Below, piece after piece: positions 13,535-24,600 of a DNA stretch of 64,000 nucleotides. The first letter of the stretch is position 1. Each line of letters opens with the position of its first letter. Origin of the DNA: Rhynchonema sp. JSB1_4 (lineage: Eukaryota > Nematoda > Chromadorea > Monhysterida > Xyalidae); assembly GCA_030248065.1 (NCBI GenBank), contig JASAMV010004991.1, positions 1-64,000 on the forward strand. Direction: 5' to 3'. The notes below the pieces were generated by a model, which had not been told where the DNA came from, searched no databases, and saw only the letters and a program-made list of their open reading frames with translations. The translations under genes and the position numbers were made by a program.

Positions 13535-14397
13535 TCACGATTTCTGTATCCTCTCCCTTTCGGCCAGCCATTCTTGTCTCCTTTGCTCCGTCTGTATCCG
13601 TCTCTGTTCACCAATAAACTCTTTCATTTGTTTGTGCGCTTCTTGTCGTTTCAGATCGGACGCAAATGTTTCGGCAGCCGGAAATAAGAAAAGGTCTTTG
13701 TCTGTTGGCTGTTAGCCCCTCTTTTCGACACAAAAAATCACCTTCAAATTAAAAAAAATCTAGCGCGAAACCAGATAGAGACAGTTACAATTAAATTGCC
13801 AGACTGCAGGTGCACCAAGACCCGGTGCACAGAAGCCGAATTACCTGCCTAAACCTACACCAAAATTTTTTTGGGTGTCTGATCGCCCTGCTGGGGCTGA
13901 TAGTTGCAGTATCGATGCAGTATACATATACAACATTAACTTAACAAAAAGAAACAAAGAAGACAATGGTTTGATTCGCTGTAAAAACGCCATGCAAAAT
14001 TTTAGGCATGGGCAATTCAGCTGCTGTGGACCGGGCACTGCGACTAGATCGCACGGGCAAACGGAATGTATTCGGTTCGACGATCAAATTCGGATAAGGG
14101 CATTATGCTAGCATGAAGACAATTGTTTCTTAACATTTACGCGACCATCTGGTGCATTCGCACTGACGATAACCTGGCGCATCGCCTCCGTCTGCAAAGC
14201 AGGTTGAAACGGGCGACCAAAAAACACATCGTTGAACAAACTCAAGATCATCTTTGAAAAGAATCGTGAAATTGTAAAGTCCGAACGAAACCAACTCGTG
14301 ACTGATATGCGCCCGGCCGGTTGTAGAACCACAGCAGTCCGATTGGCATTGACACACAACAGGCGAACTTGAAGATCTCCAACTTGTAGCCGCCCAT
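13535..14397 (-). CDS. PET100: PET100-like cytochrome c oxidase assembly factor
   Basis: Small mitochondrial inner-membrane chaperone for complex IV assembly. Two exons are proposed: 14292-14397 and 13535-13701 (590-bp intron, phase 1), giving 90 residues; the human protein has 73. The start MGGYKLEIFKFACC, then one hydrophobic segment (SMPIGLLWFY, residues 16-25), is the PET100 pattern. The second exon gives FPAAETFASDLKRQ, then a Gln/Arg/Glu-rich helix ending in WLAERERIQKS and a stop, as the family's charged tail does. The join is inferred: the first exon reads on 17 codons to a stop if unspliced, and an alternative 40-bp intron exists, but neither gives the charged tail. Confidence 0.65.
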
Positions 14398-15243
14398 TTG
14401 ACGGTGACCTCTGCTGAATTTCGAATAAATAATAAAAAATATTTTCACGAAAAAATAATTGCAAGAAATGCAGATGGTGATGGATAATCCGCAGGTGCAT
14501 ATATCGCAACCTTGTTCACGACGCCAATAATTTTCCATTAGCAATATTCTACATTCACTTTTATTTTCTATGCAGACCGCCAGCCACAACAATTCTGACT
14601 TCAACAACAATAACATCTTCATGCAAACTGCATACGAAGTGCACAAAAATAGGAAAAAACGACAGAAAAATATTGTGGATAATGCACAAATTACGAGCGA
14701 ACATGGGGACACTAGAGAGAGAGAGACGACAATGGACATATCATGAGAGCAATAAACGAACAAGCAACACTAACAAATGTGAGTATGTTTTGGTGGGTTG
14801 ATTTTAGCTTCAGAATTATCTCTCGTGATTCTAGACCCACGTATGGAAAGCTAAAGTATGGTACACTAAAATGAAAACCAACCCACATATAAACATTGCA
14901 ACAAACAACCAACAAATCAGTTAGTATACGTGCGTGGGGGTGCGCATGGAACGTGAAGCTTGGAATTCTATATTCCTCGATTCAAAAAATATTTTGAAGC
15001 TTGGAATTCTATATTCCTCGATTCAAAAAATATTCTAACTTTTTGCGTGACAACTATCAGCTCATCACAGCGCTGTTTAGCCAACTGCACTGCGAGCATA
15101 TAAAACCCTTTGAAAACCAATCTATCAATTTCCACATCAACCCCACGCCAGGCAAAGTGTAACGGAACGAATAAGCAAAGATTCACAAAACAAAACAAGA
15201 CACCCGATATTCACACCAATCGGTGAATCACAAATCACACCAT

Positions 15244-17440
15244 TTAGATGGGCTTGATCTTGAAGTGCAGCCCAATGAGTGAGAAGACCAGACATTTCAA
15301 ATCCTGCACGAGATAGTAGAAGGCTCGTAGACCTTCGGCGTCTCTGAAAGACAAGAAAGTAAAAAGGTTCGTGAAGAACTTGCTTACATTCGACACAGTG
15401 TGTAATGGGAGGAGGATAAAGTGCACCCAGGGCAGGGGAGGTCAGGTTACTCGCCGCCCCAGGAACGATACCGGTGACTTAGACCCATGAAAGAGGACAA
15501 GTGACGGTGATGTTCGAATGACCGGAAATTATAAAACTGTCGAGCAAAAACACCAGCTAGCCAACAGGAAATGTTTCCATAATTTGGGAAAAGAAGGTGG
15601 GAATTTGAACTTGCCAATGTTTTGTATCATAATAAATCCAGCAAAATTAAAAAATCCAAAGAACGCAACTAGCCGTTGGGAAATCAAAAAATCAGGAAAC
15701 CGGATACCCAAGATGAAAAATCTCAGATACCAGGGGCGGGGTTGCCCCCAAAATAAAAAATATCGGATATACAGGGGGTTGTTAAAAAAGGTATTTTGTT
15801 TGGGGAAAATTTAACAAAATTGGTGCTGGAAAAAGCGCAAAAAATGGTCATTTTGGGCTTATGCTTGCGGCCCCAAGCGATTTTGAGCATTTTGGAGGTA
15901 GGAAATGGTGGTTTTCCAGGGTTTTCAGGCAAATTTCAGAGTAGGATACCACTCCTGTACAAACGGTCAGGATACCGGATACCCCTGGGTGAAAAAAATC
16001 AAGATACCGGATAGTGTAGGAGGGTTGGGTAACACCCCCCCCGGAACGACATAACTGAACGCAACCAACTTGCTGCTGTTGACGTCGACAAGCGAGCCGA
16101 TCTTGGACGTGGTGAAGGAAATGTGCTCGTCACCAAGCAGAATCTCCAGTTCCTGGAGAGATTTGAACAAAATGAATCACAAAAATGACTGGTGATTTTG
16201 TTTGTCACATTTTCATCTTGTTCAACATTTTTGAATATTTTGTTCTTTTCTTTACAACATTTTCTCCAGTAGAAGTAGGTAACAACTGACAAACGTGCCA
16301 TCCGAAATCTATCTCTGCTATTCTCTCAAAAAGAATGTTTTGTCCATGAGGTAGGAGCGAATCATGCAAGCGCCGGTCCGATCATTATAACATACCAAGG
16401 GTGCCGGACACAACAGCTACTCAAACAGAACTTTTATCTCATCTGCATGACAGACACCATCTCAAAGAATCGTGGGGGAAGAAAAAATCTATGATTTTTG
16501 AAAAAAATCATCAGCTTGTCAGACCCCATGCCGACCTGTTTTCCCACTCTGTCCGGCGGCGGCCAAGCTGCATCATCCTCCTGCATGATCTCGCTGTCGT
16601 GAATGATACGTTTCAGTTCTTCCAGTACCGCTCGACTAACTGTCGCCTGAATTGACAAGGGAAGTTTGGATTAATTTCTGGGATAATACCAAACGTTGTT
16701 AATTTTGTTTGTTTGTTTTTTAAATTGATAAGAAAGCGATAATTTTGTTATCGAACACACAACCTCGAACCGATCTGACCGACCTCTTTCCTGATCATCA
16801 CATCGTTTTTGTAATTTGAATTGTTCGCGTATCGAAGTTTGCCTGAAAGTTGGGTGCAATTTTTTTCAGCGATCAATGCAGAAAATCAAATCTTCACGAA
16901 AAACTTGTAGATATAAACTCCTGTGCCCTGTCTTCTCTCACATGTAGGACCAGAGAGATGTCGGGTGTCGGGTGCCTCCAGATTTCGGGCTTTTTCGGAC
17001 CCGACACCCGGCATTTACGGTTCAAAACAGCAGTTTTGCTGAGAGAAGAACTTCAGAAAATTTTTTCGAAGTAATTTTTTCCGAAGGCGCAGAATGTGAC
17101 ATTATGGTGTTTACTCGCTTGAAAAAATTCGAGTCAAGCAAACTGGGCCAAAATTGTCTTAGTGACGCAAATGATCAAAATTTTGTACATATGTTTCTTT
17201 TGTTCAAATCTGGATGTCGGGTATTTTCTTAGAACTGTCGGGTGTCGGCTTTCTTCTCAGATGTCGGGTGTCGAGCACTTCCAGATGTCGAATGTCAGGG
17301 ACCCCACCGACCTCTGGCCCTACTCACATGCGTTCAAACCAAATCTAACCATCAGGTCTGAATTCGAATTCGAGAAATTCGTGACCAAATTTGCCTTTGT
17401 GACCAACGTAATAGCGCATGTAGAAATCGGCAGACGCCAT
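15244..17440 (-). CDS. mago: Mago nashi, exon-junction complex subunit
   Basis: Core exon-junction-complex protein, partner of Y14; acts in the nucleus on spliced mRNA. Five in-phase exons: 17350-17440, 16784-16842, 16536-16646, 16070-16152, 15244-15343; 147 residues against 146 in human MAGOH. Sequence is near-identical to the family throughout: [67 protein letters not shown] and the C-terminal [14 protein letters not shown]...HFKIKPI. Introns 1 and 4 each hold one 8-bp-TSD transposon; the one in intron 4 lies within 5 bp of the 5' splice site. Confidence 0.97.
15670..16057. mobile_element. hAT-like MITE, A family, copy 2
   Basis: A 388-bp element in mago intron 4, related to the copy at 7374-7795 (shared GGATACCGGATACC, long CAAAATG segments and central CTTGCGGCCCCAAGCG). 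Flanked by the perfect 8-bp duplication AACGCAAC (15662-15669, 16058-16065). The ends have decayed. The right duplication is about 5 bp inside the intron from the exon 4 donor. Confidence 0.85.
16945..17322. mobile_element. hAT-like MITE, Y family (TGTCGGG), copy 1
   Basis: A 378-bp element in mago intron 1 with inverted ends TAGGACCAGAG / CTCTGGCCCTA and the perfect 8-bp duplication CTCACATG (16937-16944, 17323-17330). The phrase GATGTCGGGTGTCGGG is repeated inward from both ends. The second copy is at 37219-37688. Confidence 0.9.
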
Positions 17441-17609
17441 TTTTCTTGATAATTGGTGATGGTAGGTACGATGACTGGCTGCGCGGTATTTTATCTGGAA
17501 ATTTAAAAAAACATTCAGTCAGTGCGAACGTGGAATTCAAAATCAACTCGTCTGGAAATCGCATTCGCTCGGGCCAGATTTTTTTTGGTAAATTTCAGAC
17601 GCTCGGGAG

Positions 17610-17997
17610 CAGTGTAGTTCCTGGTCCGGCGCGGCGGTTAGTGTACCTACCCCTTTTTTCCGTGCGGCGGTTGGTGTACCTCCCTGGGGGGGGGAAGGGG
17701 GGAAGACCCAAATCCGGGAAAAAGTCACTTTTTGAGGTAGAAAATTTGACCGATTTTTGCCCCTTTTTGGAAAAAATTCTCTATAAAAAGGGTATTTTGG
17801 CGACTTTTGACATCATTGACCTAAAAATCACCCATTTTAGGCCTAAAAATGCCCATTTTAGGCCTAAAAATACCGATTTTAGGCAAAAATTGAGGCGGTT
17901 AGTGTACCTGGCGCGGCGGTTAGTGTACTAGTGTACCTTGGTCGCGGCGGTTAGTGTACCTTAGGGGGGGACCCCCCTCCCCCCAGGAACTACACTG
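17610..17997. mobile_element. hAT-like MITE, F1 family (GCGGCGGTTAGTGTACC), copy a
   Basis: Inverted ends CAGTGTAGTTCCTGG / CCAGGAACTACACTG and the perfect 8-bp duplication CTCGGGAG (17602-17609, 17998-18005). GCGGCGGTTAGTGTACC is reiterated several times near both ends. It starts about 170 bp upstream of the mago start codon. Confidence 0.92.
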
Positions 17998-18005
17998 CTC
18001 GGGAG

Positions 18006-18374
18006 CAGTGTAGTTCCTGGTACGGAGGGGGAACCGACGGTACCCCCCTTTTTTCGGAGGGGGAACAGACGTACCCACCTGGGGGGACCCAAATTTGGAG
18101 AAAAGTCATTTTTTGAGGTCGAAAATTTGACCCATTTTTGCCCCTTTTTGGAAAAAAATCTCAATAAAAAGGACATTTTGGCAATTTTTGACGACATTGT
18201 CCTAAAAATCACTCATTTTATGCCTAAAAATGCCTATTTTAGGCCTAAATTTGCCTATTTTAGGCAAAAATTGGGGAGCAAACGTACCCGGAGGGGGAAC
18301 AGTGGGGCAGGCGTACCATGGAGGGGAGCAGACGTACTGGAGGGGGGCCCCCCTCCCGCCCAGGAACTACACTG
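18006..18374. mobile_element. hAT-like MITE, F2 variant of the F1 family
   Basis: Same CAGTGTAGTTCCTGG / CCAGGAACTACACTG ends as F1 and a similar AT-rich core with TTTTAGGCC phrases. The repeated phrase differs (GAGGGGGAACNGACGTACC). It directly abuts the duplication of copy a. No matching duplication is found on its right side, where CAATACC-rich sequence starts, so that junction has been altered. Confidence 0.82.
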
Positions 18375-18535
18375 GCCCACCCATAGTTTTGACCCACTAC
18401 CTGGGAAAACCCAATACCAATACACAACACCAATACCAGGCAAGCTTCAATACCAATACCAGAATTAGACCCAATACCAATACCAAACACTGGTATTGGG
18501 TGGTATTGGGTATTGTGCCCAGCCATAGCCCGGCC
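18375..18535. repeat. CAATACC-rich N-family remnant
   Basis: Short stretch of CCAATACCAATACC repeats turning into GGTATTGGGTATTG and ending GTGCCCAGCC, as in the N elements at 40-43 kb. No target duplication is identified. Confidence 0.55.
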
Positions 18536-19040
18536 CGACTCAGAAAAAAGTCGGCCGGGCTCGGCCCAATCGGTACTTTATTCCAATTTTGCTAAAAAAT
18601 TGTAATGCAAAACTGATGAGTTTTTCGATTTTAGTGAAAAATTGGCTCGAGTACGAAAATTAACCGACCCCAAATGGGCCAAAAAGCGAGTAAACCAAGT
18701 GTTTTCGACTGACTTCAACACTCTTCAAGACAGTGTAGTGGCAGGCAGATGGTTGCAAGGTACCCTTGGGGGGGGGATGGATCCAGATGGTTGCAAGGTA
18801 CCCCCCTACCCAGCCTCCGGGAGGTTGCAAGGTACCCCTGAGGTCCGAAAAAAGGGTGTTTTTTGCATGCATTATACTGCAAATTTGGCCGAAAAATTGG
18901 TACTTTTTTTGCATTTTGGCCGAAAATTTGCCTAAAATACCTGGAGGTTTGCGCGCGGAGCGCGCGATTTTTGGGGTTTTGAGGTCGAAAAACACCCATT
19001 TTTGCCTATAAAAACCATAAATTGATGGTTGCAAGCAGAG

Positions 19041-19501
19041 TATACTGTCATAAAGAACCGTTCTTTATTTTTCGTGAAAAAAAAAACGGTTTTTTTTCCG
19101 AAAAAAAACCGTTTTTTTTCCAAATACTTTTCCAGTACTTAAGAACGTAATTTCGAAAAATATAACAATTTCAGTGCAAAATTTGTTCGAAGTGACGAGA
19201 GTGCTCTTGAAGAGTGTCGAAGTCAGTCGAAAACACTTGGTTTACACGCTTTTTGGCCCATTTTGGGCCGGTTAATTTTTATGCTCGAGCCAATTTTTCA
19301 CTGAAATCGAAAAACTCATCAGTTTTGCATTACAATTTTTTGGAAAAATTGGAATAAAGTACCGATATTTTTCCGATCAAAAACCGAAAAGGTACCCACG
19401 GAAAAATAAATGGAAAAGTATTCGGGTCTCGGAAAAAAAACGGTTTTTTTTCGGTTTTTTTTCCGGAAAAAAAACCGGTTTTTTTTCCGCCTGCCAGTAT
19501 A
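19041..19501. mobile_element. K-family element, copy 2
   Basis: A 461-bp element with ends TATACTGTC / GCCAGTATA and the perfect 8-bp duplication AAGCAGAG (19033-19040, 19502-19509). AAAACGG/CCGTTTT phrases are repeated near both ends. It splits the left terminus of the G element. Confidence 0.9.
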
Positions 19502-19758
19502 AAGCAGAGGTCGCAATCGGGCCGGGTTTGGCCGGCCCGGCCCGAGCCCCCAAATCTCCGGCCCGGCCCGGCCCGACCCGTACCCCCAAATCTCCGGCCC
19601 GGCCCGGCCCGAAACACCCAAATCTCCGGCCCGGCCCGGCCCGAATTTTTGGCTCAGATTTTAACCCAATTTTTGTCATAATTTTTGCGATGTTTGAATC
19701 TATTTTTTTGGTTGAAAATTCATTGTTTTCCATGAAAAAGTCGCCAGATAGACAATAC

Positions 19759-20099
19759 CAATGGTGTGGCTGGGGGTCCCCCCTTGGTACAGCAGGTAGG
19801 TAAGGTAGATGACGCGCCATCCTGGTAGAGTAGGTAGGTAGGTCGCCGCCCCCCGGCTGGCACAGTAGGTTGCTATTTTTGGCTCAAAATGGTATAAAAT
19901 CGATAGTTTTCACTCCAAATAATCGAAAAATCGCGCGCTGCGCGCGAAATGAGGGTTTTAGAGTGCATTTTCATCTAAATTTAGACATAAAAACTTTTGT
20001 TCCCCCCCCCCCAAGCTCGGCCGGTACAGTAGGTAGGTTGATTGCAGGCCTTTCTGGTGGTCAGTAGGTTGATTGCACGCCTGGGTAGCCACACCACTG
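19759..20099. mobile_element. hAT-like MITE, H family (GTACAGTAGGTAGG), copy 1
   Basis: Ends CAATGGTGTGGCT / AGCCACACCACTG with duplication GACAATAC / GACAATGC (19751-19758, 20100-20107; one mismatch). GTAGGTAGGT phrases recur near the ends, and the palindrome CGCGCGCTGCGCGCG is at 19931-19946. The insertion site within G is the same as that of 43424-43752. Confidence 0.88.
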
Positions 20100-20141
20100 G
20101 ACAATGCTGATCACTTACTTGCCAAATCCGTCAGAAATTTT

Positions 20142-20330
20142 GGGGCCGTGAATGGTGGACCGGTAGATCGCTGACCGGTACTTTTAGCTACGGTAATTAT
20201 CTGCTGGTTTCACCAGCGGACGGAGAATGCTATCGGAAATATGGGTTACGGTAGCTATGCTGCCTGTGCTATAGCTACCGTAGCTAAAAGTACCGGTCAG
20301 GCGATCTACCGGTCCACCATTCACATTCCC
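20142..20330. mobile_element. Near-perfect palindromic MITE, Z
   Basis: A 189-bp fold-back element. Arms of about 55-60 bp (GTGAATGGTGGACCGGTAGA, then GTACTTTTAGCTACGGTA) are inverted on the right. Perfect 8-bp duplication GAAATTTT (20134-20141, 20331-20338). It is absent from the otherwise matching G copy at 43151-44000, so it inserted after that copy formed. Confidence 0.92.
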
Positions 20331-20809
20331 GAAATTTTAGTATTTTTGACAAAAAAAACCCAACTTTTTCAGTAAAATAAGTCACTTCAGAAGCTTCGGG
20401 CCGGGGTGCGCGGCCCGGCCCGAGCCAAAAGCCCAAAATCGCGGCCCGGCCCGGCCCGAGCTCGGGCCGGCCCGATTGCGACCTCTGGTTGCAACTTGCA
20501 AGGTACCCGGGGTGGTTGCAGGGTACCTACCCTTCCCCCCCATCCCCCCCAAGGGGTGGTTGCAAGGTACCTACTCCTTAGGGCGGGCTTAGGGGGGGGG
20601 GGAATCCCCCCCCATCCCCCCAGCCACTACACTGCTTCAAGAACACTCTCGCCTCTCGCCACTTCGAACAAATTTTGCACTGAAATTGTTATATTTTTCG
20701 AAATTACGTTCTTAAGTACCGGAAAAATATTTGAAAAAAACGGTTTTTTCGGAAAAAACCGTTTTTTTCACGAAAAATAAAAAACGGTTCTTTATGACAG
20801 TAAGTATAG

Positions 20810-21643
20810 CCGGCCGGCCCGATTCCCACCTCTGCCTCTTATCTATGCAAGCAAAATCCAAATCAACGTTCTCTTTCTTTTTATTTCCGAAGTCCGATTG
20901 ACATTGTTTTTTTTCGTGCCTTGAAGACTGATTATAAATAAAACCTGATAAAGCTGATAAACCCGACTCCCTTACTGGCTTGTGAAAAACAAGTCGGCTG
21001 AAGCGGAACCGGAGAATGCCAAAGCACGGGCATACGCACTCAAGCCGTTGGGGGGGCGGTCAGCCAAAGAAGGAACAGACGCCCAAATCGTGGCATTTTC
21101 ATGGTGATATTGCTCAGATCATGTTTCGAGTTCTGGGTTGCTATGTTCCGATTGGTTTCTTGAACTTTGTAATGCTGTGTTCTGAAAATTTTTGTTACCG
21201 CATCTCAGTGTCATGTCGTCATATTTAGAATGGTACTAGACGGGACCCGTGCCTACGGCCCGGCTACAGCGCCGCGCCCGTGCCTGCCCCCGCCCCCCCG
21301 AAGACCCGTTAGCATACCCAAAGCTACCCTTGAAAATTGAACCGGGCCCCCGAGGGAGGGGCCACACGCATACACACATACATACGTCTTCCTGTTTTAG
21401 TAGTATAGATGACACCAACCACGTCTTTAGATTTCTATTTATATTTTTGGTTGTTTCACACGCACAGAAATATTGTAGGTACAAACTCATAACACAGTAG
21501 CACAGTGAAGACCAAGTAAACGACCAACCATACATGACCAGGCACGTAGCAGGCAAATAACTGCAACGAATTAGCGTCCAAAAAGTGGCTAGTCCGAAAA
21601 ACACCATTCAGCACAATATAGTATTTCCACAATACTGATCACT
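20810..21643. other. Intergenic, no gene seen
   Basis: Downstream (3') side of NOA1 next to the transposon nest. It starts with the end of GGCCCG-rich sequence (to about 20836). No convincing exon is seen. Confidence 0.4.
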
Positions 21644-24600
21644 CTATCGTCTCAGTGCCCTTTTCCAATCAGGGTCGTGGTAGTGCTCCTTGTCGGGCAC
21701 GTGCATGGGTTTGACACTGTAGAACGGTGATAATGGTCGCCTGTTGCCTTTGAGTGCGCACGCGTGCCGCATGTATGTCTCGCGCACCAAAACACCGCGT
21801 CCGTTAGGCGTGTGCACTGACAATGTGCAAGTGATGTTGCTGCAGAGACAGATGGGGTATGGTAGAATGTTTGTTGTTCAATACAGTCTAGCCAATTTGG
21901 TGCGGTGACCCAGATTCTAAGCTTTGGTTCCATAAACCCAATTCAAGGGTGACCGCATATACCAAGGGTATATTTTTGAAAATAGACATTTGCCAATGGC
22001 AAAAATTTTTAATTTGGCAAGTAAATTTTTTAATCACATGCCGTTTGGCAGCTAAAATCCGACACTTTCAGAGCTTAAGAAGCTATTGCAAGCATTTTGG
22101 CAAAAAATATATCGGTCATTGGCAAGTAATCAAACTTGAATATACAGGCTAGTTCTACTGTGCCTACCACGGTAACCCCGTACTACCGTAACCCATTACT
22201 ACCGTATACCTGCTGCACGACATCCAGCCAATCGACGACAACGTCACGTCTGAATGGCACTGTTCCGATTGAGCATTGCCACGAATCGTGACCAGCGTAG
22301 GAAGCAACTGCAAATTGTGAATGAGACAATAAGTTAGGTATAGTAACACTACGGCAACACGAGCCCGATTTCGGAGGTGGCAGATTACAATGAAGCATGC
22401 GCACGTGGCTGCTGATTTGGGAAATGTTACACGTTGTAGAAAACAATGTGGTGCATGAGGATTTTCTCTTCCTATTCGTTTGGCAAGCGCACCACCTCCG
22501 AAATCGGGCTCGTGTTGGTATAGACTGCCTTTATATGTTTGGTATTCGTGTGGTTCATGGGTGTATATCATCAGGAAACAGCTTTAGATGGGCACATAGT
22601 TTTTTTTCAAAATTGACTGGGTGCAACTTGCACCTAATATGTCAAATTCTAGGTGCAACTTGCACCTAGAATTTTGTTTTATGAACAAAGTGTGAAAAAT
22701 CTAGGTGCAAGTTGCACCTAACCTCCAGTTTTTAGGTGCAATTCTGAAATTTCAGGTGCAAATTGCACCTAAAAAGTGTCTAAAAAACCTATGGATGGGC
22801 ATGATAACATCAAAATTTGAATTCCCATCATATCATGTGGTCTCTGACGCGACCGGGGTCATCACTGCCTTGACTGTACTGATGTTTCACCCACCGCATG
22901 TATAAGTACCTTTGGAAAATGTTGCATCCTGCCAGGATCGAGGTCCGGCGCGCCCAATTCCAATTGTTTGTATTTGGCCAACAATTTATGCACATTTCCG
23001 TTGCGCACGACGTTCAGAGGCAACGATGACGAGACAAACACAGTCAGCAGCAGACGGGATTTGGGTGGCCGGTCTGGCGTGTGGAAGCGGGAAAGTGACT
23101 CAAATATTGCTCAGATTGGCGGGGCAAAGTCGAAACAGAGGGCAGAGAAATTAAACGACAAGCCTGTTTAGGTACCACTGTTATCGTGCCCATCGAACCA
23201 CACCAGAGTTCCTGCCTACCCCTGATAACAACAAACACACTGACAAAACAAACCTTAAAACAAACATCATCAATGTGCATGAGTATCCAACCAAATCACA
23301 ACCGAATACCGTATACCTTGTCCCTCTACCGTATCCAATGTACCGTACTCCACCGTAACCAACGCAGCCCCCACCACCAATGTGTAGCCCGGTTTCAAGT
23401 GCACCGTCCGCGGCTGCAGCACTGCACGAGGTACGCAGTTGATCAGTTCGGACAGTGTCAGATGTTGAAGCAGCTGGCGGTAATTCATAATATTTTGATT
23501 TTCTCAATTCTTTCTTTCTAGTCTAAGTGGCCTATGATAACAAAACACATGACACAACAAACCTAAAAATGGGAACGTAGAAACATTCATGACTGTGTGA
23601 GTGTGATGGAACGAAGCTGCGTTTTCTGCATTTGAATCACACAAGTATGTATAACACACCATATTAACCACACTCGTATCACTTGGCGTACAGCACTTGA
23701 ACAGAGCGCCAAGTCGTCAACTACATGTCCCGAACCTCAACCGTAATCTGCCCTGCCCTACCGTAACCCTACCACAGTACCCACCTGTTGTTGACTGACA
23801 GTGCCGGGCGTGTCATAGCACCATCGTGCGCTTTTCATGTGTTCGCCCGTTGTGTTCAATCGTTCCTGTGCCTCGTTCCGGAAAGTGCGACCGACGTATG
23901 CTGCAATCAAGGGGTACTACGTCAATTCGGGGGCACACAACACAATGACAGTGAAACATCAGCACCCACTTTGCAGTTGTACATTCTGTGACGCACCGCT
24001 GCGTCCAGTATCGGCCAACAATCGCAAATGTGCCCGTTCATCAGCCGTATCTGGAAACAGATGTGTTCGGAATGTGACGGCTATTGTTAATCAGTTTGTG
24101 AAACATCGGCCAGCCGCATTGTATCACGGGTTTGCGCCTGCAGTGCTAGTGGTCTTAGAATGGTTCACGGAACAGAAAACAGAATAGACTACATGTGTTG
24201 GCTCGGACGATGCTGTTGACCGACACAAAGACACATGACCGACACAGGATTTCCCTGAAAATTCAAGGGCGGTAATTTGAAAAGGAAATTAAAAAATTAT
24301 CAAGCGGAGGGAGTGCGGGTCAAAGTTGGAAATTCAAGATTTAATGCACATTATCGTGGTGGACAGGGATGGTGGACATTCAGCAACCGTTTCGAAAATG
24401 GTGGAGTTTGGATTGGACAGAGATGGTGGACATTCGACAACTTTTGCGCATGGTCGACGGAGATGTCGCCTCAAAAGTTTATACCCAGTCCACACCGTCG
24501 CCATGTAGGCCAACTGTCTCCAAGAGCTTTTCACCAAAACAAGTTTCGAGAATGTTGGACGGAGATGGTGGAAATTCGAGAACTTTACCGCTAACCTGAT

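Larger units (their letters stand above)
19036..20487. mobile_element. G-family element (GGCCCG), copy 1, nested in B
   Basis: Ends CAGAGGTCGCAATCGGGCC / complement (the left end is interrupted after CAGAG by K2). The 8-bp duplication is GTTGCAAG / GTTGCAAC (19028-19035, 20488-20495; one mismatch). Both ends contain runs of GGCCCGGCCCG. It holds three further insertions: 19041-19501, 19759-20099 and 20142-20330. Confidence 0.88.
18731..20634. mobile_element. hAT-like element, B family (GGTACCTTGCAACC), copy 1, hosting nested insertions
   Basis: Ends CAGTGTAGTGGC / GCCACTACACTG with the perfect 8-bp duplication CTTCAAGA (18723-18730, 20635-20642). The phrase GGTTGCAAGGTACC recurs near both ends, and the GC palindrome GCGCGCGGAGCGCGCG is at 18951-18966. 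The body is interrupted by the G element at 19036-20487. Confidence 0.92.
18563..20809. mobile_element. K-family element split by a 1.9-kb nested insertion
   Basis: Two parts, 18563-18730 and 20643-20809, match successive parts of the intact K element at 25570-26027. They are separated exactly by the B element at 18731-20634 and its CTTCAAGA duplication. The right end is GACAGTAAGTATA; the left end is truncated against GGCCCG-rich sequence. Confidence 0.75.

Noticed and set aside
14252..14291. 40-bp intron in the PET100-like gene
   Set aside because: It keeps a frame open but gives a downstream sequence unlike PET100; the longer intron reaches the expected charged tail.
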